A stretch of 64,000 nucleotides of DNA from Mucilaginibacter sp. Bleaf8 (GCF_018390515.1 NZ_JAHBBK010000003.1:62001-126000); one strand, 5' to 3'. Positions 9,564 to 19,179 are shown, counted from the first letter of the stretch. Program-made: numbers and translations. The notes: generated by a model not told the origin, from the sequence alone.

Positions 9564-12500
9564 TTAATTACTTATAAAATTATTATCTTTTTTCTCGTGT
9601 ACAGGTATGTAAAACCAAAATGTAGAGCCTTTGTTTTCTGCGCTTTCCACACCAATCACACCTTCGTGCCTTCTGATGATTTCGGACGTGATATACAAGC
9701 CTAAACCTAAGCCTGAAAATTTGTGCGACGACTCCTGAACGCGGAAAAACCGGTCAAAAACAAAGTCTTTTTTATCAGCCGGAATACCAATACCAAAGTC
9801 CTGTACGGATACCTTCAGCATGCCATCCTTTACCTCGTTGGTAAATATTACCTGGTCTGCATCGGGCGAGTATTTGATGGCGTTGGTTATCAGATTAGTT
9901 ATTACCTGTTCCAACCGGTGCTTATCAGCATGTATATGTGCCTCGGCATCGCCTTTTATAATGATTTTGTGCGTAGGTATGTGTGATTGAGTATCCTCAA
10001 TACATTCCCTGAACACCTCGCCTGCATTGAACCAGCTATAGTTAAACATCATTTTACCGGCATGTATGCGGGTAACATCCAACAGGTCATCAACCAAAGC
10101 GGTTAAACGGCCGGTTTGTTTGCCGGCTTTTTCAATAAAAGGATAAATGCTTTGCATATTACCGTCTTTAGCAACCAAACGGGTAGCAATTTGCAGTGAA
10201 CCTTTCAGGCTGGTAATAGGCGTTTTAAGTTCATGGCTGGCAATGCTCATAAACTCGTCTTTACGCTGCATTAATTGCTTAGTAGCTTGCTGTGCTTTAA
10301 TCAGGTCGGTTACATCAAACCCAAAAAATGCCAAGCCGTCTATTTTACCATCTACGGCGTATACCGGCGTATAGATAAAATCAAACCAGTTATCAATCAA
10401 CTGCTGGCTTACCTGGTCGGTACGGCGGGTATGAAAAGCCTTGCCTACATACGGCTCGCCGCTTTTCATTACCTGCATGGCAATATCGTGCAACTTGGAA
10501 TTGGCAAAATCAGGGTAAACGTTGGCAGCGGTTTTACCTAAATAGTCTTGCTGTCCGTAAAAGTTCTGGAAAGCTTTATTTACAAATTCATAGGTAAGGT
10601 TTTCGCTGCGGCAAATGGTAATCAGGGCCGGAGCGTTCATAAACACGCTATAAAACTCTTCCTGCTGCTTGTTTACCAATGATTGCAGTTGCTGTTCTTT
10701 TTGTTCCGCATCTTTTTGGTGGGTTACATCAATAATGTAAGCAACCACATCGGCCGTGCTGTCGTCGTCCAAACGGGCAGCGCCCATCAGTACTGACACC
10801 CGGCTGCCATCTTTTTTGATGTACTGCTTTTCAAACGGCGGGCATACGCCATTTTCGCGCAGCTGCTCAACCGACCAGTTGGTCACATCCATAAATTCCG
10901 GCGGCGTAATGATTTTCCAGTTGAGTTTGCCATTCATCAAATCGGCACGTTTGTAACCCAGCATTTTCAGGAAAGCATCGTTAGCATCGATAATTGCACC
11001 TTCAAGGCTCGAGAATAGCATACCGATCATGTTTGATTCAAACACCTTGCGGAAACGCAGCTCGCTGTTGCTTAAGCGCCTTTCGGCCTCAACCAAGCGG
11101 GTAATATCCACAATTGAACCTACCATGCGGTAAGGCGTACCAAAATCGTCCTGCAAAATACTGCCGCGGTCCAAAATGATGGCATAGCGGTTATCCGCTT
11201 TCAGGAACCGGTATTCGGCCGACCATTGCTTTTTGCCCAGGTTAATCGATTCGTACACGCTCTGTTCCACCCGAGAGCGGTCATCAGGATGTATTTTATC
11301 AAACCAGTAAGTAATGCTTTGCGTATCTTCGTTACGGTGATAACCAAACATAGCGGTAAAGTTTTCGCTTCGCCACATGGTATTGTTCACCAGGTTCCAA
11401 TCCCAAATAGTATCATTGGTAGCTTTGGATACCAGCGTAAAGCGCTCTTCGCTCTCAGATAACAGGCGGGTACGTTCCCTTACTTTATCTTCCAGCTCGT
11501 TGTTCAGCTTTTTAAGATTTTCGCGCGTGCTGATGAGCTCATTATAATTTTTGCGCAGCTTTTGCTCCGCATTTCTGCGCTCGGTTATGTTGGTATAGGT
11601 AACGGCAAATCCATCGGCCATTTTAACAGCAAATATCAGGTACCAGCCTTTTTCAAAAGATACTTCTTCTTGCAGTGTTTGCCCGGTTTCTACCACCTTT
11701 ACAAACTTATCGAAGAAATTATGCTCCGTTAAAACCTGTAGCTGCCGGGTTAGCAGGCTTTCGGTAAGCTGCGTTTCTTTGGTATTTAAAAACTCAACCG
11801 CGGCATTGTTAGCTGCAATGCATTTAAAATCACGGATATGACTGTCATTATCGCGCACGGCCGTGAATGCCAGTACCGCACTTATGCTTGCGTTGAATAC
11901 ACCGTTTACAATGTTGTTCAGCTCGGTGATAGCCGATATATCTACAAAAGTGATTACAATACCATCGTGCTGCTTATCTCTGCGTACAAACGGCATAATG
12001 CGCATTAAACTGCGTTTGCCGTCTTTTAGGTGCACTTCTTTTTCAACCACATTGCCGTTTACCAGCACAGCCGATATATCCTGTATAAATGTATCGTGCT
12101 TAATGTTGTGCGATATATGGCTGATAGGCCTGCTAATATCGGCCTCAATAAGGTTAACCATGCTAACCGCAGCGGGGTTAAACTTGCGGATATGCAGGTT
12201 GGCATCCAGAAATATCTGGCCAATTTCAGTACTCTTAAAGTAGTTGTTCAGGTCGTCGTTCAGCTCAATCAGTTCTTTGATTTTAAGCTGATGCTCGGTG
12301 TTGAGTGTATGCAGTTCCTCATTAAGCGATTGCAACTCCTCATTACCCGATTGCAGTTCCTCGTTGGCCGACAGCAACTCCTCATTGCTCGATTGCAACT
12401 CCTCGTTGGTGGTCTCCATCTCTTCGATGGCCAGTTGCAGGTTGTGCCGCGTTTCGTTCAGTTCGCTTTCCAGCTCAATTACATAGTCAGTCTGCTGCCC

Positions 12501-14429
12501 GTCGGTTGCAGGCGGTAGCACCACGCTGTCCTTATCGTGCTCAACGGTATCCACCACATTCTCCCGGAAGGTAATGAGCGTATAGCCATTGGATGACTTT
12601 GCGCCGGGCGGCTTAATAGATATGCCGACGTTGTTTTCGTCAACGCCGTTTTGCTTATAGCGTATATGGTTTAAGCGAACGGTTTTACCTTCTTTCCAGG
12701 CGCGGCGTATAGCGTTGTTCAGGTTGAAGGAAAGTTCCCTGGGCACCATTTTAAGCAGGTTCAGGTCCAGTTTCTTTTCGGGTAACGACAGGTACCTGTT
12801 AAAGTTACCCACCGTTTCTTTCACCTCATAGTTACTGTTGATGAAGATGCCAACAATGCCCAGGTCATCGGTTACAAAATCTCTGAATTCATCTTCGAGC
12901 GATTTGGCACCCAAACCGTTTTTGTTATAAGTAAGCTGCCGGCTGCTTGCTGGCGCTATTGAAGGACTATTAAAGTGCGTATGGTTGGCCGAGTAGCTAA
13001 TGTTACCGCTTTTTTGGTAAACCTTCCACTTGGCATTGATCTCGATAAGACCATCTTTTAAAACCGATGCACTTTCACTTGACCCCAGGAAAAGGTAACC
13101 TTCCTGGTTTAATGAAAAATGCAGCGTGGATAATACCTTTTGCTGCAACAGGTTATTCATGTAAATAAGCATGTTGCGGCAGGTAATCAGATCGTTTTTG
13201 ATAAAAGGCGGTGCCTTAATCACGTTGTGCTTGGCAAAAACGATCTGTTTACGTATGGTGCTGAGTACGGAGTAATAACGCCCTTCTTTTACAAAGTATT
13301 TATCTAACCGCTGCTCATCTATATCCTGCTCAATACTGAGCGGATATAAGTTACGTGAGGCAACCTCCAAACTGGTTTCATCGATATCCGATGCAAATAT
13401 TTTTACTTCAAGGTTTTTACCTTTTTCTTCCAGGCACTCATTAATGAGTATGGCTATAGAGTAAGCTTCCTCGCCGGTGCTGCAGGCGCAAACCCACACT
13501 TTTAATATATCACCATCGGCCTTGCTGTCAACAATGGCCGGAATTACTTTTTCAGATAATATCTGAAATGCCGCCTTATCCCTGAAAAACTTGGTTACAC
13601 CTATTAAAAACTCTTTCCCCAAGGTTTTAACCTCTTCGTGATGCGTATGCAGATAGCTTACATAATCGTCCAGCACTTTGATGTTAAGCTGGTTCATGCG
13701 CCTGCCTATACGGCGTATAATGGTTGGCGTTTTATAAAAATTAAAATCATGACCGCTCTGCTGATGCACGAGGCCAAACAGCTCATTCAGCAAGTTTTCA
13801 TTTATCTTACCGCCTTCCAGCAGCTGCATAGGCTCTTGTTGTATATAATTGTACAACTCCTGATGCATTTTTTTGGTAGGCAAAATAAAATCAGCATTAC
13901 CTGAGGTGATGGCACTGTTAGGCATGCCATCAAATTTAGCTGTAGCCGGTTCCTGAACCATTACCAGGCCGCCATAATCTTTAATAGCTTCAATACCTTT
14001 GGTACCATCAGTACCGGTACCCGACAGGATGATGGCTATCGCTTTATCTTTCTTATCCTGAGCCAGTGTATACAAGAACGTATCAATAGCCGTATTCGGC
14101 ATTTTATCGTGTATCTTATCCTCCAGCTTTAAGCGGCCATTGCGTATGGTCATGAGCTTATTGTTGGGAATAATATATACGCAATCCTGCTGCACCAGCA
14201 TGTTATCACCGGCCTCAAAAACCTTCATGTGGGTATGCTTGGATACCAACTCTACCAAAAGGCTTTTATAATCGGATGATAGGTGCTGAATGACAATAAA
14301 GGCAAAACTGGAGTTGGCCGGCATGTTGTCAAAAAACTCATGGATTGCCTCAAGCCCACCAGCTGATGCGCCGATAGCTACAACATAATTTTGCTTTACG
14401 CCTGTTGCAACTGTTTTTGCCTGACTCAT
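9564..14429 (-). CDS. CheB-CheR-PAS-histidine kinase fusion, 1621 residues
   Basis: Domains in order: CheB methylesterase (about 12-190; AIGASAGGLEAI, VIQHLSSD, LSGTGTDGTKG); CheR methyltransferase (about 210-475; GVTKFFRD, VWVCACSTGEEAYSIAI); a linker; a coiled coil near 665-725 made of repeated NEEL units; several PAS domains to about 1370; HisKA with the phosphoacceptor His in SIASHELKTPIT near 1397; and HATPase (LITNAIKYSPDA, DFGIGIPADKKDFVFDRFF). There is no transmembrane segment and no fused receiver. CheB-CheR-PAS-kinase fusions are widespread, but their methylation targets are mostly unknown. It starts 34 bases after the phytochrome gene, so it is the probable output of that photoreceptor. 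Confidence 0.93.
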   Translation of the reverse strand: MSQAKTVATGVKQNYVVAIGASAGGLEAIHEFFDNMPANSSFAFIVIQHLSSDYKSLLVELVSKHTHMKVFEAGDNMLVQQDCVYIIPNNKLMTIRNGRLKLEDKIHDKMPNTAIDTFLYTLAQDKKDKAIAIILSGTGTDGTKGIEAIKDYGGLVMVQEPATAKFDGMPNSAITSGNADFILPTKKMHQELYNYIQQEPMQLLEGGKINENLLNELFGLVHQQSGHDFNFYKTPTIIRRIGRRMNQLNIKVLDDYVSYLHTHHEEVKTLGKEFLIGVTKFFRDKAAFQILSEKVIPAIVDSKADGDILKVWVCACSTGEEAYSIAILINECLEEKGKNLEVKIFASDIDETSLEVASRNLYPLSIEQDIDEQRLDKYFVKEGRYYSVLSTIRKQIVFAKHNVIKAPPFIKNDLITCRNMLIYMNNLLQQKVLSTLHFSLNQEGYLFLGSSESASVLKDGLIEINAKWKVYQKSGNISYSANHTHFNSPSIAPASSRQLTYNKNGLGAKSLEDEFRDFVTDDLGIVGIFINSNYEVKETVGNFNRYLSLPEKKLDLNLLKMVPRELSFNLNNAIRRAWKEGKTVRLNHIRYKQNGVDENNVGISIKPPGAKSSNGYTLITFRENVVDTVEHDKDSVVLPPATDGQQTDYVIELESELNETRHNLQLAIEEMETTNEELQSSNEELLSANEELQSGNEELQSLNEELHTLNTEHQLKIKELIELNDDLNNYFKSTEIGQIFLDANLHIRKFNPAAVSMVNLIEADISRPISHISHNIKHDTFIQDISAVLVNGNVVEKEVHLKDGKRSLMRIMPFVRRDKQHDGIVITFVDISAITELNNIVNGVFNASISAVLAFTAVRDNDSHIRDFKCIAANNAAVEFLNTKETQLTESLLTRQLQVLTEHNFFDKFVKVVETGQTLQEEVSFEKGWYLIFAVKMADGFAVTYTNITERRNAEQKLRKNYNELISTRENLKKLNNELEDKVRERTRLLSESEERFTLVSKATNDTIWDWNLVNNTMWRSENFTAMFGYHRNEDTQSITYWFDKIHPDDRSRVEQSVYESINLGKKQWSAEYRFLKADNRYAIILDRGSILQDDFGTPYRMVGSIVDITRLVEAERRLSNSELRFRKVFESNMIGMLFSSLEGAIIDANDAFLKMLGYKRADLMNGKLNWKIITPPEFMDVTNWSVEQLRENGVCPPFEKQYIKKDGSRVSVLMGAARLDDDSTADVVAYIIDVTHQKDAEQKEQQLQSLVNKQQEEFYSVFMNAPALITICRSENLTYEFVNKAFQNFYGQQDYLGKTAANVYPDFANSKLHDIAMQVMKSGEPYVGKAFHTRRTDQVSQQLIDNWFDFIYTPVYAVDGKIDGLAFFGFDVTDLIKAQQATKQLMQRKDEFMSIASHELKTPITSLKGSLQIATRLVAKDGNMQSIYPFIEKAGKQTGRLTALVDDLLDVTRIHAGKMMFNYSWFNAGEVFRECIEDTQSHIPTHKIIIKGDAEAHIHADKHRLEQVITNLITNAIKYSPDADQVIFTNEVKDGMLKVSVQDFGIGIPADKKDFVFDRFFRVQESSHKFSGLGLGLYITSEIIRRHEGVIGVESAENKGSTFWFYIPVHEKKDNNFISN

Positions 14430-14463
14430 ATAATTATGTACCGGTTAACAAGCAAGAATGCCG

Positions 14464-15972
14464 TTAAGCTAACTGCCTGGTTTTAAATTCAAAAATAAAG
14501 CTTCGCAGGGTTTCCGCAACATTCAGCTCCTGTTCGTGCCAGGGCAGTGAGGTGTTTTTTACCGTTTCCTGCCACAGTTGGAATGATTTGCGCGGGTGAT
14601 AATTGCGCCCGTCCTGCTCAAAGTTGATGGCCTCGTTAGGATTACCGCCCCAGCTGATAGTATGCAGCCTTTCGGGCCTGAAACAGATAATGTAATCGCC
14701 TAAGGCAGCATCCACAGGAATTACCAGCATACCACTGGCAGTATCACTGTAGGCAGCTGCTTCATCATACACATCAGTTAAATGGTCAGTTGCATAGATT
14801 TTATTTATGCCTTTTCCCTGCAGCCATAACAACATATTTTCCAGGTATTCGGTTTCAGGAACATCACCTATAGTTTCGGTTTTTCCACCCAAAGTAGCCA
14901 CAGCACCCGAGGCTTTAAACAGGTTCAGTATACTTTCATCACCCGAACTGAATAGCCCCTTAATGATATCATTCTGGGCATAGATATGTTCGGTCAATAC
15001 AGCGCGCTGGTTTTGCAGGGTATTTACAAAATCGTATTCTTCTTTGTTGGTGATGGATGTGATTTTATTGGAAATAACGCCCGACAAAAGCTCAAACATC
15101 GAACACAACTCAAAATTAAGGTGGTGTGCTGTTTTATGATGGCAGGAAATGAGCCCCCACAAGCGCTCATTACAAATTACCCTGATTGACATGGATGCAA
15201 CAATGCCCATGCTTTGCATATACTCCAAATGCACGGCTGCTACGCTACGCAAATTACAGTCAGACAAATCGGTAAAAGAATGGCTAAGCGGATTGATAAC
15301 CGGGAAGAGCCTTACCGGGGTATAAGCACGGTCGGGTATAAGCCGGTACGGGTTTTTCAGATATAGCTGACGGGCCTGCTTAGGCACATCAGATGCCGGA
15401 AAAGTTAAGCCCAGATAACGCTCCAAACCCTCTTCCTTTTCTTCGGCAATAACGGTACCGTTCCAGTTCTCATCAAACTTGTACATCATAATCCCGTCAA
15501 AACCCGAGATCTTTTTCAGTTCATGAATGGCGGTGTTACAGGCCTCCTGCACCGAAGATGCCGCATCAATAGCCGACATGCTGTATTTCACTTCCTGAAA
15601 CACATCTACAAATGAGCGTTCAAAGTTTTGTTCGGCTTTTTCGAGCTCAAGTATAATGTAACTGCTTTTGGTGTGCACCAGCACCAATACCCGCTGGCCA
15701 TTCAACGTAAGCGTTAACGGAACTTTATCTTCGGCTATAAATTTACTCTGCAAATGCTTAAGTTCGGCTTCGCTGAGGTAGCTGCTCAATGGTGTATTGA
15801 TCACCTCCGTCGCATTTTTGCCCAGCAGTTCCTGAACATTTTCACTTACCTGAATAATGCTTAGTGTATCGTGGTTTAAAACCAGCATATAACCGTGCGG
15901 CTGTATCATGTTTACATGATGCAACGGCAGGCTGCCGCAAAATTCAGAGTCGTAGTTTTGTTTATTCGCCAT
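14464..15972 (-). CDS. bphP: Bacteriophytochrome photosensory module without output domain
   Basis: This 502-residue protein carries PAS (about 15-125), GAF (about 145-305) and PHY (about 320-500) domains. Cys12 sits where biliverdin is attached in bacteriophytochromes, followed by MIQPHGYML. The GAF domain has PASDVPKQARQLY (the DIP-like motif) and LISCHHKTAHHL; the PHY tongue has the PRxSF motif as HPRKSFQLW. The protein ends right after PHY, with no kinase, GGDEF or HTH. It overlaps the heme-oxygenase gene by 11 bases, so chromophore supply and apoprotein are coupled. The signal presumably passes to the kinase encoded next. Confidence 0.95.
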   Translation of the reverse strand: MANKQNYDSEFCGSLPLHHVNMIQPHGYMLVLNHDTLSIIQVSENVQELLGKNATEVINTPLSSYLSEAELKHLQSKFIAEDKVPLTLTLNGQRVLVLVHTKSSYIILELEKAEQNFERSFVDVFQEVKYSMSAIDAASSVQEACNTAIHELKKISGFDGIMMYKFDENWNGTVIAEEKEEGLERYLGLTFPASDVPKQARQLYLKNPYRLIPDRAYTPVRLFPVINPLSHSFTDLSDCNLRSVAAVHLEYMQSMGIVASMSIRVICNERLWGLISCHHKTAHHLNFELCSMFELLSGVISNKITSITNKEEYDFVNTLQNQRAVLTEHIYAQNDIIKGLFSSGDESILNLFKASGAVATLGGKTETIGDVPETEYLENMLLWLQGKGINKIYATDHLTDVYDEAAAYSDTASGMLVIPVDAALGDYIICFRPERLHTISWGGNPNEAINFEQDGRNYHPRKSFQLWQETVKNTSLPWHEQELNVAETLRSFIFEFKTRQLA

Positions 15973-16531
15973 GTTGTTCTGCCCAGTTTTTAAATTTGGT
16001 AAATGTCTGGTTTGCAGTATTTATAACGTCGTCTTGTACGGTTTTGGTGCCTGCCTGGTTATTTAACGCCTGTTTAAAGGTAGTCCACATGCGGTCGGTA
16101 TCCTCTCCGTAGCCGTTAAAAAACGATAAGCCAAGGCCATCGGAAATGTCCAGCTGGCGTGCCATCATCTGGCTGATGATCTTGCCGCCCAGTGTAGAGC
16201 CTTCAATTACATACAGCGCGGCAAAAGCCTGCGCAGCATTGGTTATTTCGGGTAAATCTGTACCGGTTGCTTTTGCTGCGGGCGTACCGCCCAGCGCACT
16301 TATATCAGCAGCCAGCGCAGCCGATTTGCGGCGCTGCGCATAGTCGGGCAATTCGTTTATTCCTATGTATGGATTGATTTTTTCTTCGAGACCACCAAAG
16401 TAGCCGTAAAAAAGTTGTAGTAGTTCAACGTATTCTAACTTGGAGCGTATGCCTTTCATACGTGATACCAGCATTTTTTCCAATTGCTGGTGGTTAACCA
16501 GAGTATCTGTTTTTAGTTTTTCAGCAAGCAT
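15962..16531 (-). CDS. bphO: Biliverdin-producing heme oxygenase (BphO type)
   Basis: A 189-residue all-helical protein with the probable proximal heme ligand His14 (TLVNHQQLEK) and the distal-helix motif YVIEGSTLGGKII. It would cleave heme to biliverdin IX-alpha, CO and iron, giving the chromophore of the phytochrome encoded directly after it. The 11-base overlap with bphP and the family match to BphO make this assignment firm. It is the first gene of the four-gene light operon. Confidence 0.93.
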   Translation of the reverse strand: MLAEKLKTDTLVNHQQLEKMLVSRMKGIRSKLEYVELLQLFYGYFGGLEEKINPYIGINELPDYAQRRKSAALAADISALGGTPAAKATGTDLPEITNAAQAFAALYVIEGSTLGGKIISQMMARQLDISDGLGLSFFNGYGEDTDRMWTTFKQALNNQAGTKTVQDDVINTANQTFTKFKNWAEQHGE

Positions 16532-16625
16532 TCATTTTTCTATAGGTGTTGGCAGACTATAGAAATGCTAAGGTAGGAGATTTTAAATAAAACAGATAAT
16601 TTATCCCTATTAGGAGTATAAATAA

Positions 16626-16665
16626 TTGCATGTAAAGCAATTTTTACACAGTACTTTACATGCAA
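16626..16665. promoter_or_regulatory. 12-bp perfect inverted repeat upstream of bphO
   Basis: Arms TTGCATGTAAAG and CTTTACATGCAA are separated by 16 bases, about 95 bases before the bphO start and 30 bases after the end of the minus-strand membrane-protein gene. On the minus strand a TAATTTTG, matching the Bacteroidetes TAnnTTTG box, abuts one arm; no good upstream TTTG box was found at the expected distance. It could be an operator for the light operon or a terminator of the preceding gene; there is no T-tract, which favours an operator. Confidence 0.5.
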
Positions 16666-16696
16666 AATTATTACCGGAAAGGTAAGTGTTTACCAG

Positions 16697-17161
16697 TTAA
16701 TCTAAAACGTCGGGGTAATAAATTTTAAGGTCTTCTATCACTTTTGCTTTTTGGGGACGCAAAGAAATCAGGATAAGCAGTAGTACTACAGCCACACCCA
16801 TATTCAGGTACGAACCGCTAAGCAAAACCACCACGATATTCAACAATGTAGATCCTTCCACAAGAGCCGCCCTTACTATAAAGGCCGAAACATAATTAGC
16901 AAACTTTGATTTAACCGGCGATGAAAGATCGATTCGCGAAAGCATGGTTTTGAACAGGAACTGACTTAACAGTACCATCAACACAGCAAAACCGATAGCC
17001 GTATAACTCAATACCGAATTATCGCCGGCACTGGTTTCAGTAGATTGCATATTGCTCCTTAAGAATAATGCAACAGCAAAAAACAAGGTGGCCCCTGTAC
17101 ATAATGCGATATGTACAATTTGAAGCGTTTTGAAGGATAAACTTTGTGTTTGTCGATACAT
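16697..17161 (-). CDS. Hypothetical membrane protein, four predicted membrane segments
   Basis: A 154-residue protein with hydrophobic segments around residues 15-35, 50-68, 88-112 and 115-133, then a cytosolic tail ending LKIYYPDVLD. No family recognised. It is 29 bases downstream of the yifB remnant on the same strand and may be cotranscribed with it in the ancestral locus. Confidence 0.75.
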   Translation of the reverse strand: MYRQTQSLSFKTLQIVHIALCTGATLFFAVALFLRSNMQSTETSAGDNSVLSYTAIGFAVLMVLLSQFLFKTMLSRIDLSSPVKSKFANYVSAFIVRAALVEGSTLLNIVVVLLSGSYLNMGVAVVLLLILISLRPQKAKVIEDLKIYYPDVLD

Positions 17162-17190
17162 GATATAGGTGATAAAGTTGTTGGTGCTGA

Positions 17191-17679
17191 TTATCCTGCC
17201 CAGCCCTCGCGGTCCAAACTACGGAAATGAATGGCCTCTGCCAGATGCTCCAGTTGTATTTCTTCACAACCTGCCAGGTCGGCAATGGTGCGGGCCACTT
17301 TCAGTATACGGTCATAAGCCCGGGCCGAAAGGCCCAGCTTTTCCATAGCTTTTTTCAATAGGTTTTGACCGGCAGCATTGATTTTACATACCTCCCGTAC
17401 CATTTGGGCACTCATTTGTGCATTGGCATGCAAATCGGGCTTGTTACCAAAACGGGCCGACTGTATCTCACGGGCTTTCATAACCCGCTCCCGTATATTC
17501 TCGCTCGTTTCGGCAATACGGTCAGAAGCCAGCGCATCGAAATTTACCGGCGTTACCTCTACATGCAGGTCAATACGATCAAGCAACGGGCCCGATACCT
17601 TGCTTAGATATTTCTGCACAGCGCCGGGCGGGCAGCTGCAATCTTTTTCGGGATGGTTATAATAACCGCAGGGGCATAC
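17191..17679 (-). pseudogene. YifB/ComM Mg-chelatase-like ATPase, C-terminal remnant
   Basis: The frame encodes the C-terminal third of a YifB/ComM AAA+ protein: CPCGYYNHPEKDCSCPP, VSGPLLDRIDLHVEV, LSARAYDRILKVARTIADL and HLAEAIHFRSLDR. Intact family members are about 510 residues and have a LonC-like N-domain and Walker motifs, all missing here. Family similarity stops abruptly just before the first Cys of CPCG, at about 17,676-17,679, where a double-HTH gene on the other strand begins. The upstream codons in this frame are only antisense to that gene. I read it as a gene cut by insertion or rearrangement. Confidence 0.85.
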
Positions 17680-17723
17680 ATGCATTGCCTTGTTTGCGTT
17701 TTGCAAGCCAAACCGCAAGATCA

Positions 17724-18155
17724 ATGCCTGTTGCTTACCCTGCAAACCCAGGTACGATTGGGGAACACATGAAGAGGAAACGGATGGACTCAAAGCTGTT
17801 ACAAAAAGATATAGCAAAGATATTAGGCGTCACTGAAGATTGCATCACTAACTGGGAAAAAAACAGAAGTATTCCGCAGATACAATTCATGCCACTTATC
17901 ATTCAGTTTTTAGGTTACCTGCCGTTTAGCTTTGATCAAACAACATTATCAGGCAAACTGAAGGCCTACAGGCACCTGAAAGGAATGAGTCAAAAAAGGT
18001 TGGGCACGATACTTAATGTGGATGGTGCTACCATTAGCAGTTGGGAACAAAGCGAAAGTCAGCCTTACAAGCGCACACTAGACAAGATCAACAAAATTTT
18101 GAATGAAGTTCCGGAGATTTCATTTAGCATTGATGATTCAGATTTGATAGCTTAA
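17724..18155 (+). CDS. Double helix-turn-helix (XRE-type) DNA-binding protein
   Basis: Two Cro/CI-type HTH units follow each other. The first has GTIGEHMKRKRMDSKLL and LGVTEDCITNWEKNRSIPQI; the second has KLKAYRHLKGMSQKRLG and NVDGATISSWEQSESQPY. The frame is open back to a TTG at 17685; the ATG at 17724 is chosen because it leaves a complete first HTH with its usual YPANPGTIGEH lead-in. Its 5' end abuts the break in yifB, so it marks the junction. Possible roles are regulation of the island or of itself; nothing in the sequence decides this. Confidence 0.75.
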   Translation: MPVAYPANPGTIGEHMKRKRMDSKLLQKDIAKILGVTEDCITNWEKNRSIPQIQFMPLIIQFLGYLPFSFDQTTLSGKLKAYRHLKGMSQKRLGTILNVDGATISSWEQSESQPYKRTLDKINKILNEVPEISFSIDDSDLIA

Positions 18156-18297
18156 TTAGCGGAATAAAAAAAATTAGAGCCGAGGTATGGATACGCCTAG
18201 TTCTACCGATATGCAGATCAACGATCCTCATTAGTCTTTTTGAGAGTTCTTTGATAACATCCGGCCCGGTGAGTTCCCAGCCCGGATGTTAATTCTA

Positions 18298-19179
18298 TTA
18301 GGTAAGCTTCTTAGAATCGTATATGCTTCTTAAAAAATCTTTTAAAGATTTCGGACTTCTGCCTAGTAATTGTTTGACATCACTTCTATTGGTGTCGAAC
18401 TCTCCTCTGGCAATCGCCTCAGCGAACCTTGCCAGATATGCTGCATCATCTTCGGGAAACCCGTCCTGTACAAGCTGCGCAACATATGAACCTACCTCAG
18501 GCTGGTAATAGGCGATCGTTTTTCCTGTAATGTCTGATAGTAGGTCAGCAATATCCGCGAAGGAGAAAGCGGTTTCTGCAGCGATGACATATTCTTTGTT
18601 TTCATGACCCGAAGAAGTCAGTACGACAGCGTTCGCTTCAGCCATTTCTGTTATTGGCAAAAAGGGAGTCTTGCCGTCTCCGCCAGGAATGGAAATCCCA
18701 TTAATTAGTATATCCTTTCCAGAAAGGAAGGGAATCATGTCAGCATACATGGTATTATCCATGAGAGTATAAGGAATGGCTATTTGTTTTAGATAATCAG
18801 CCGTGTCTGCATGATATCGAACCTCTTCACCCATTATACTTTGTTGTAAATTTTTCATGTCAAAGCTCGTATAGATTATATGACTAACACCAGTTTCCCT
18901 GGCAGCATTAATTACGTTTTTATGCTGCTCAAACCTATAGGAAATTTCCGATGAAGACGATATCAGCAGTAGCTTGTCCACATCCTGGAACGCACTCTTT
19001 AACGACTCAAAATTCTGATAGTCGCCAATCCGGACCTGTATGCCTTTTGATTTCAATTCTGCCGATTTGGATTCATCCCTGACCAATGCTGCAATATGGT
19101 TTGCGGGTATGCCTTTAGTCAATAAAGAATTAATGGTGGCCTTGCCTAAATTACCGGTTGCACCAGTTACTAAAATCAT
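18298..19179 (-). CDS. NmrA-like SDR, YtfG/QOR2-type NAD(P)H:quinone oxidoreductase
   Basis: An atypical short-chain reductase: MILVTGATGNLGKATINSLL gives the NAD(P)-binding glycine motif at the very N-terminus, followed by AALVRDESKSAELKSKG, LLLISSSSE and IIYTSFD, as in YtfG (QorB). The ATG at 19179 is chosen over one 27 bases upstream because the glycine motif begins there. It is divergent from an HxlR regulator, the same pairing as E. coli ytfG-ytfH, so quinone or electrophile stress is the probable inducer. Confidence 0.85.
   Translation of the reverse strand: MILVTGATGNLGKATINSLLTKGIPANHIAALVRDESKSAELKSKGIQVRIGDYQNFESLKSAFQDVDKLLLISSSSEISYRFEQHKNVINAARETGVSHIIYTSFDMKNLQQSIMGEEVRYHADTADYLKQIAIPYTLMDNTMYADMIPFLSGKDILINGISIPGGDGKTPFLPITEMAEANAVVLTSSGHENKEYVIAAETAFSFADIADLLSDITGKTIAYYQPEVGSYVAQLVQDGFPEDDAAYLARFAEAIARGEFDTNRSDVKQLLGRSPKSLKDFLRSIYDSKKLT

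Noticed and set aside
12290-12420. Regular short DNA repeats that look like a repeat array
   Set aside because: They encode the heptad-like NEELQS units of a coiled coil; there are no spacers of CRISPR type.
12030-12518. 162-codon plus-strand ORF with Gln/Leu repeats
   Set aside because: It is the complement of the repeated NEEL coiled-coil codons of the CheB-CheR-kinase gene.
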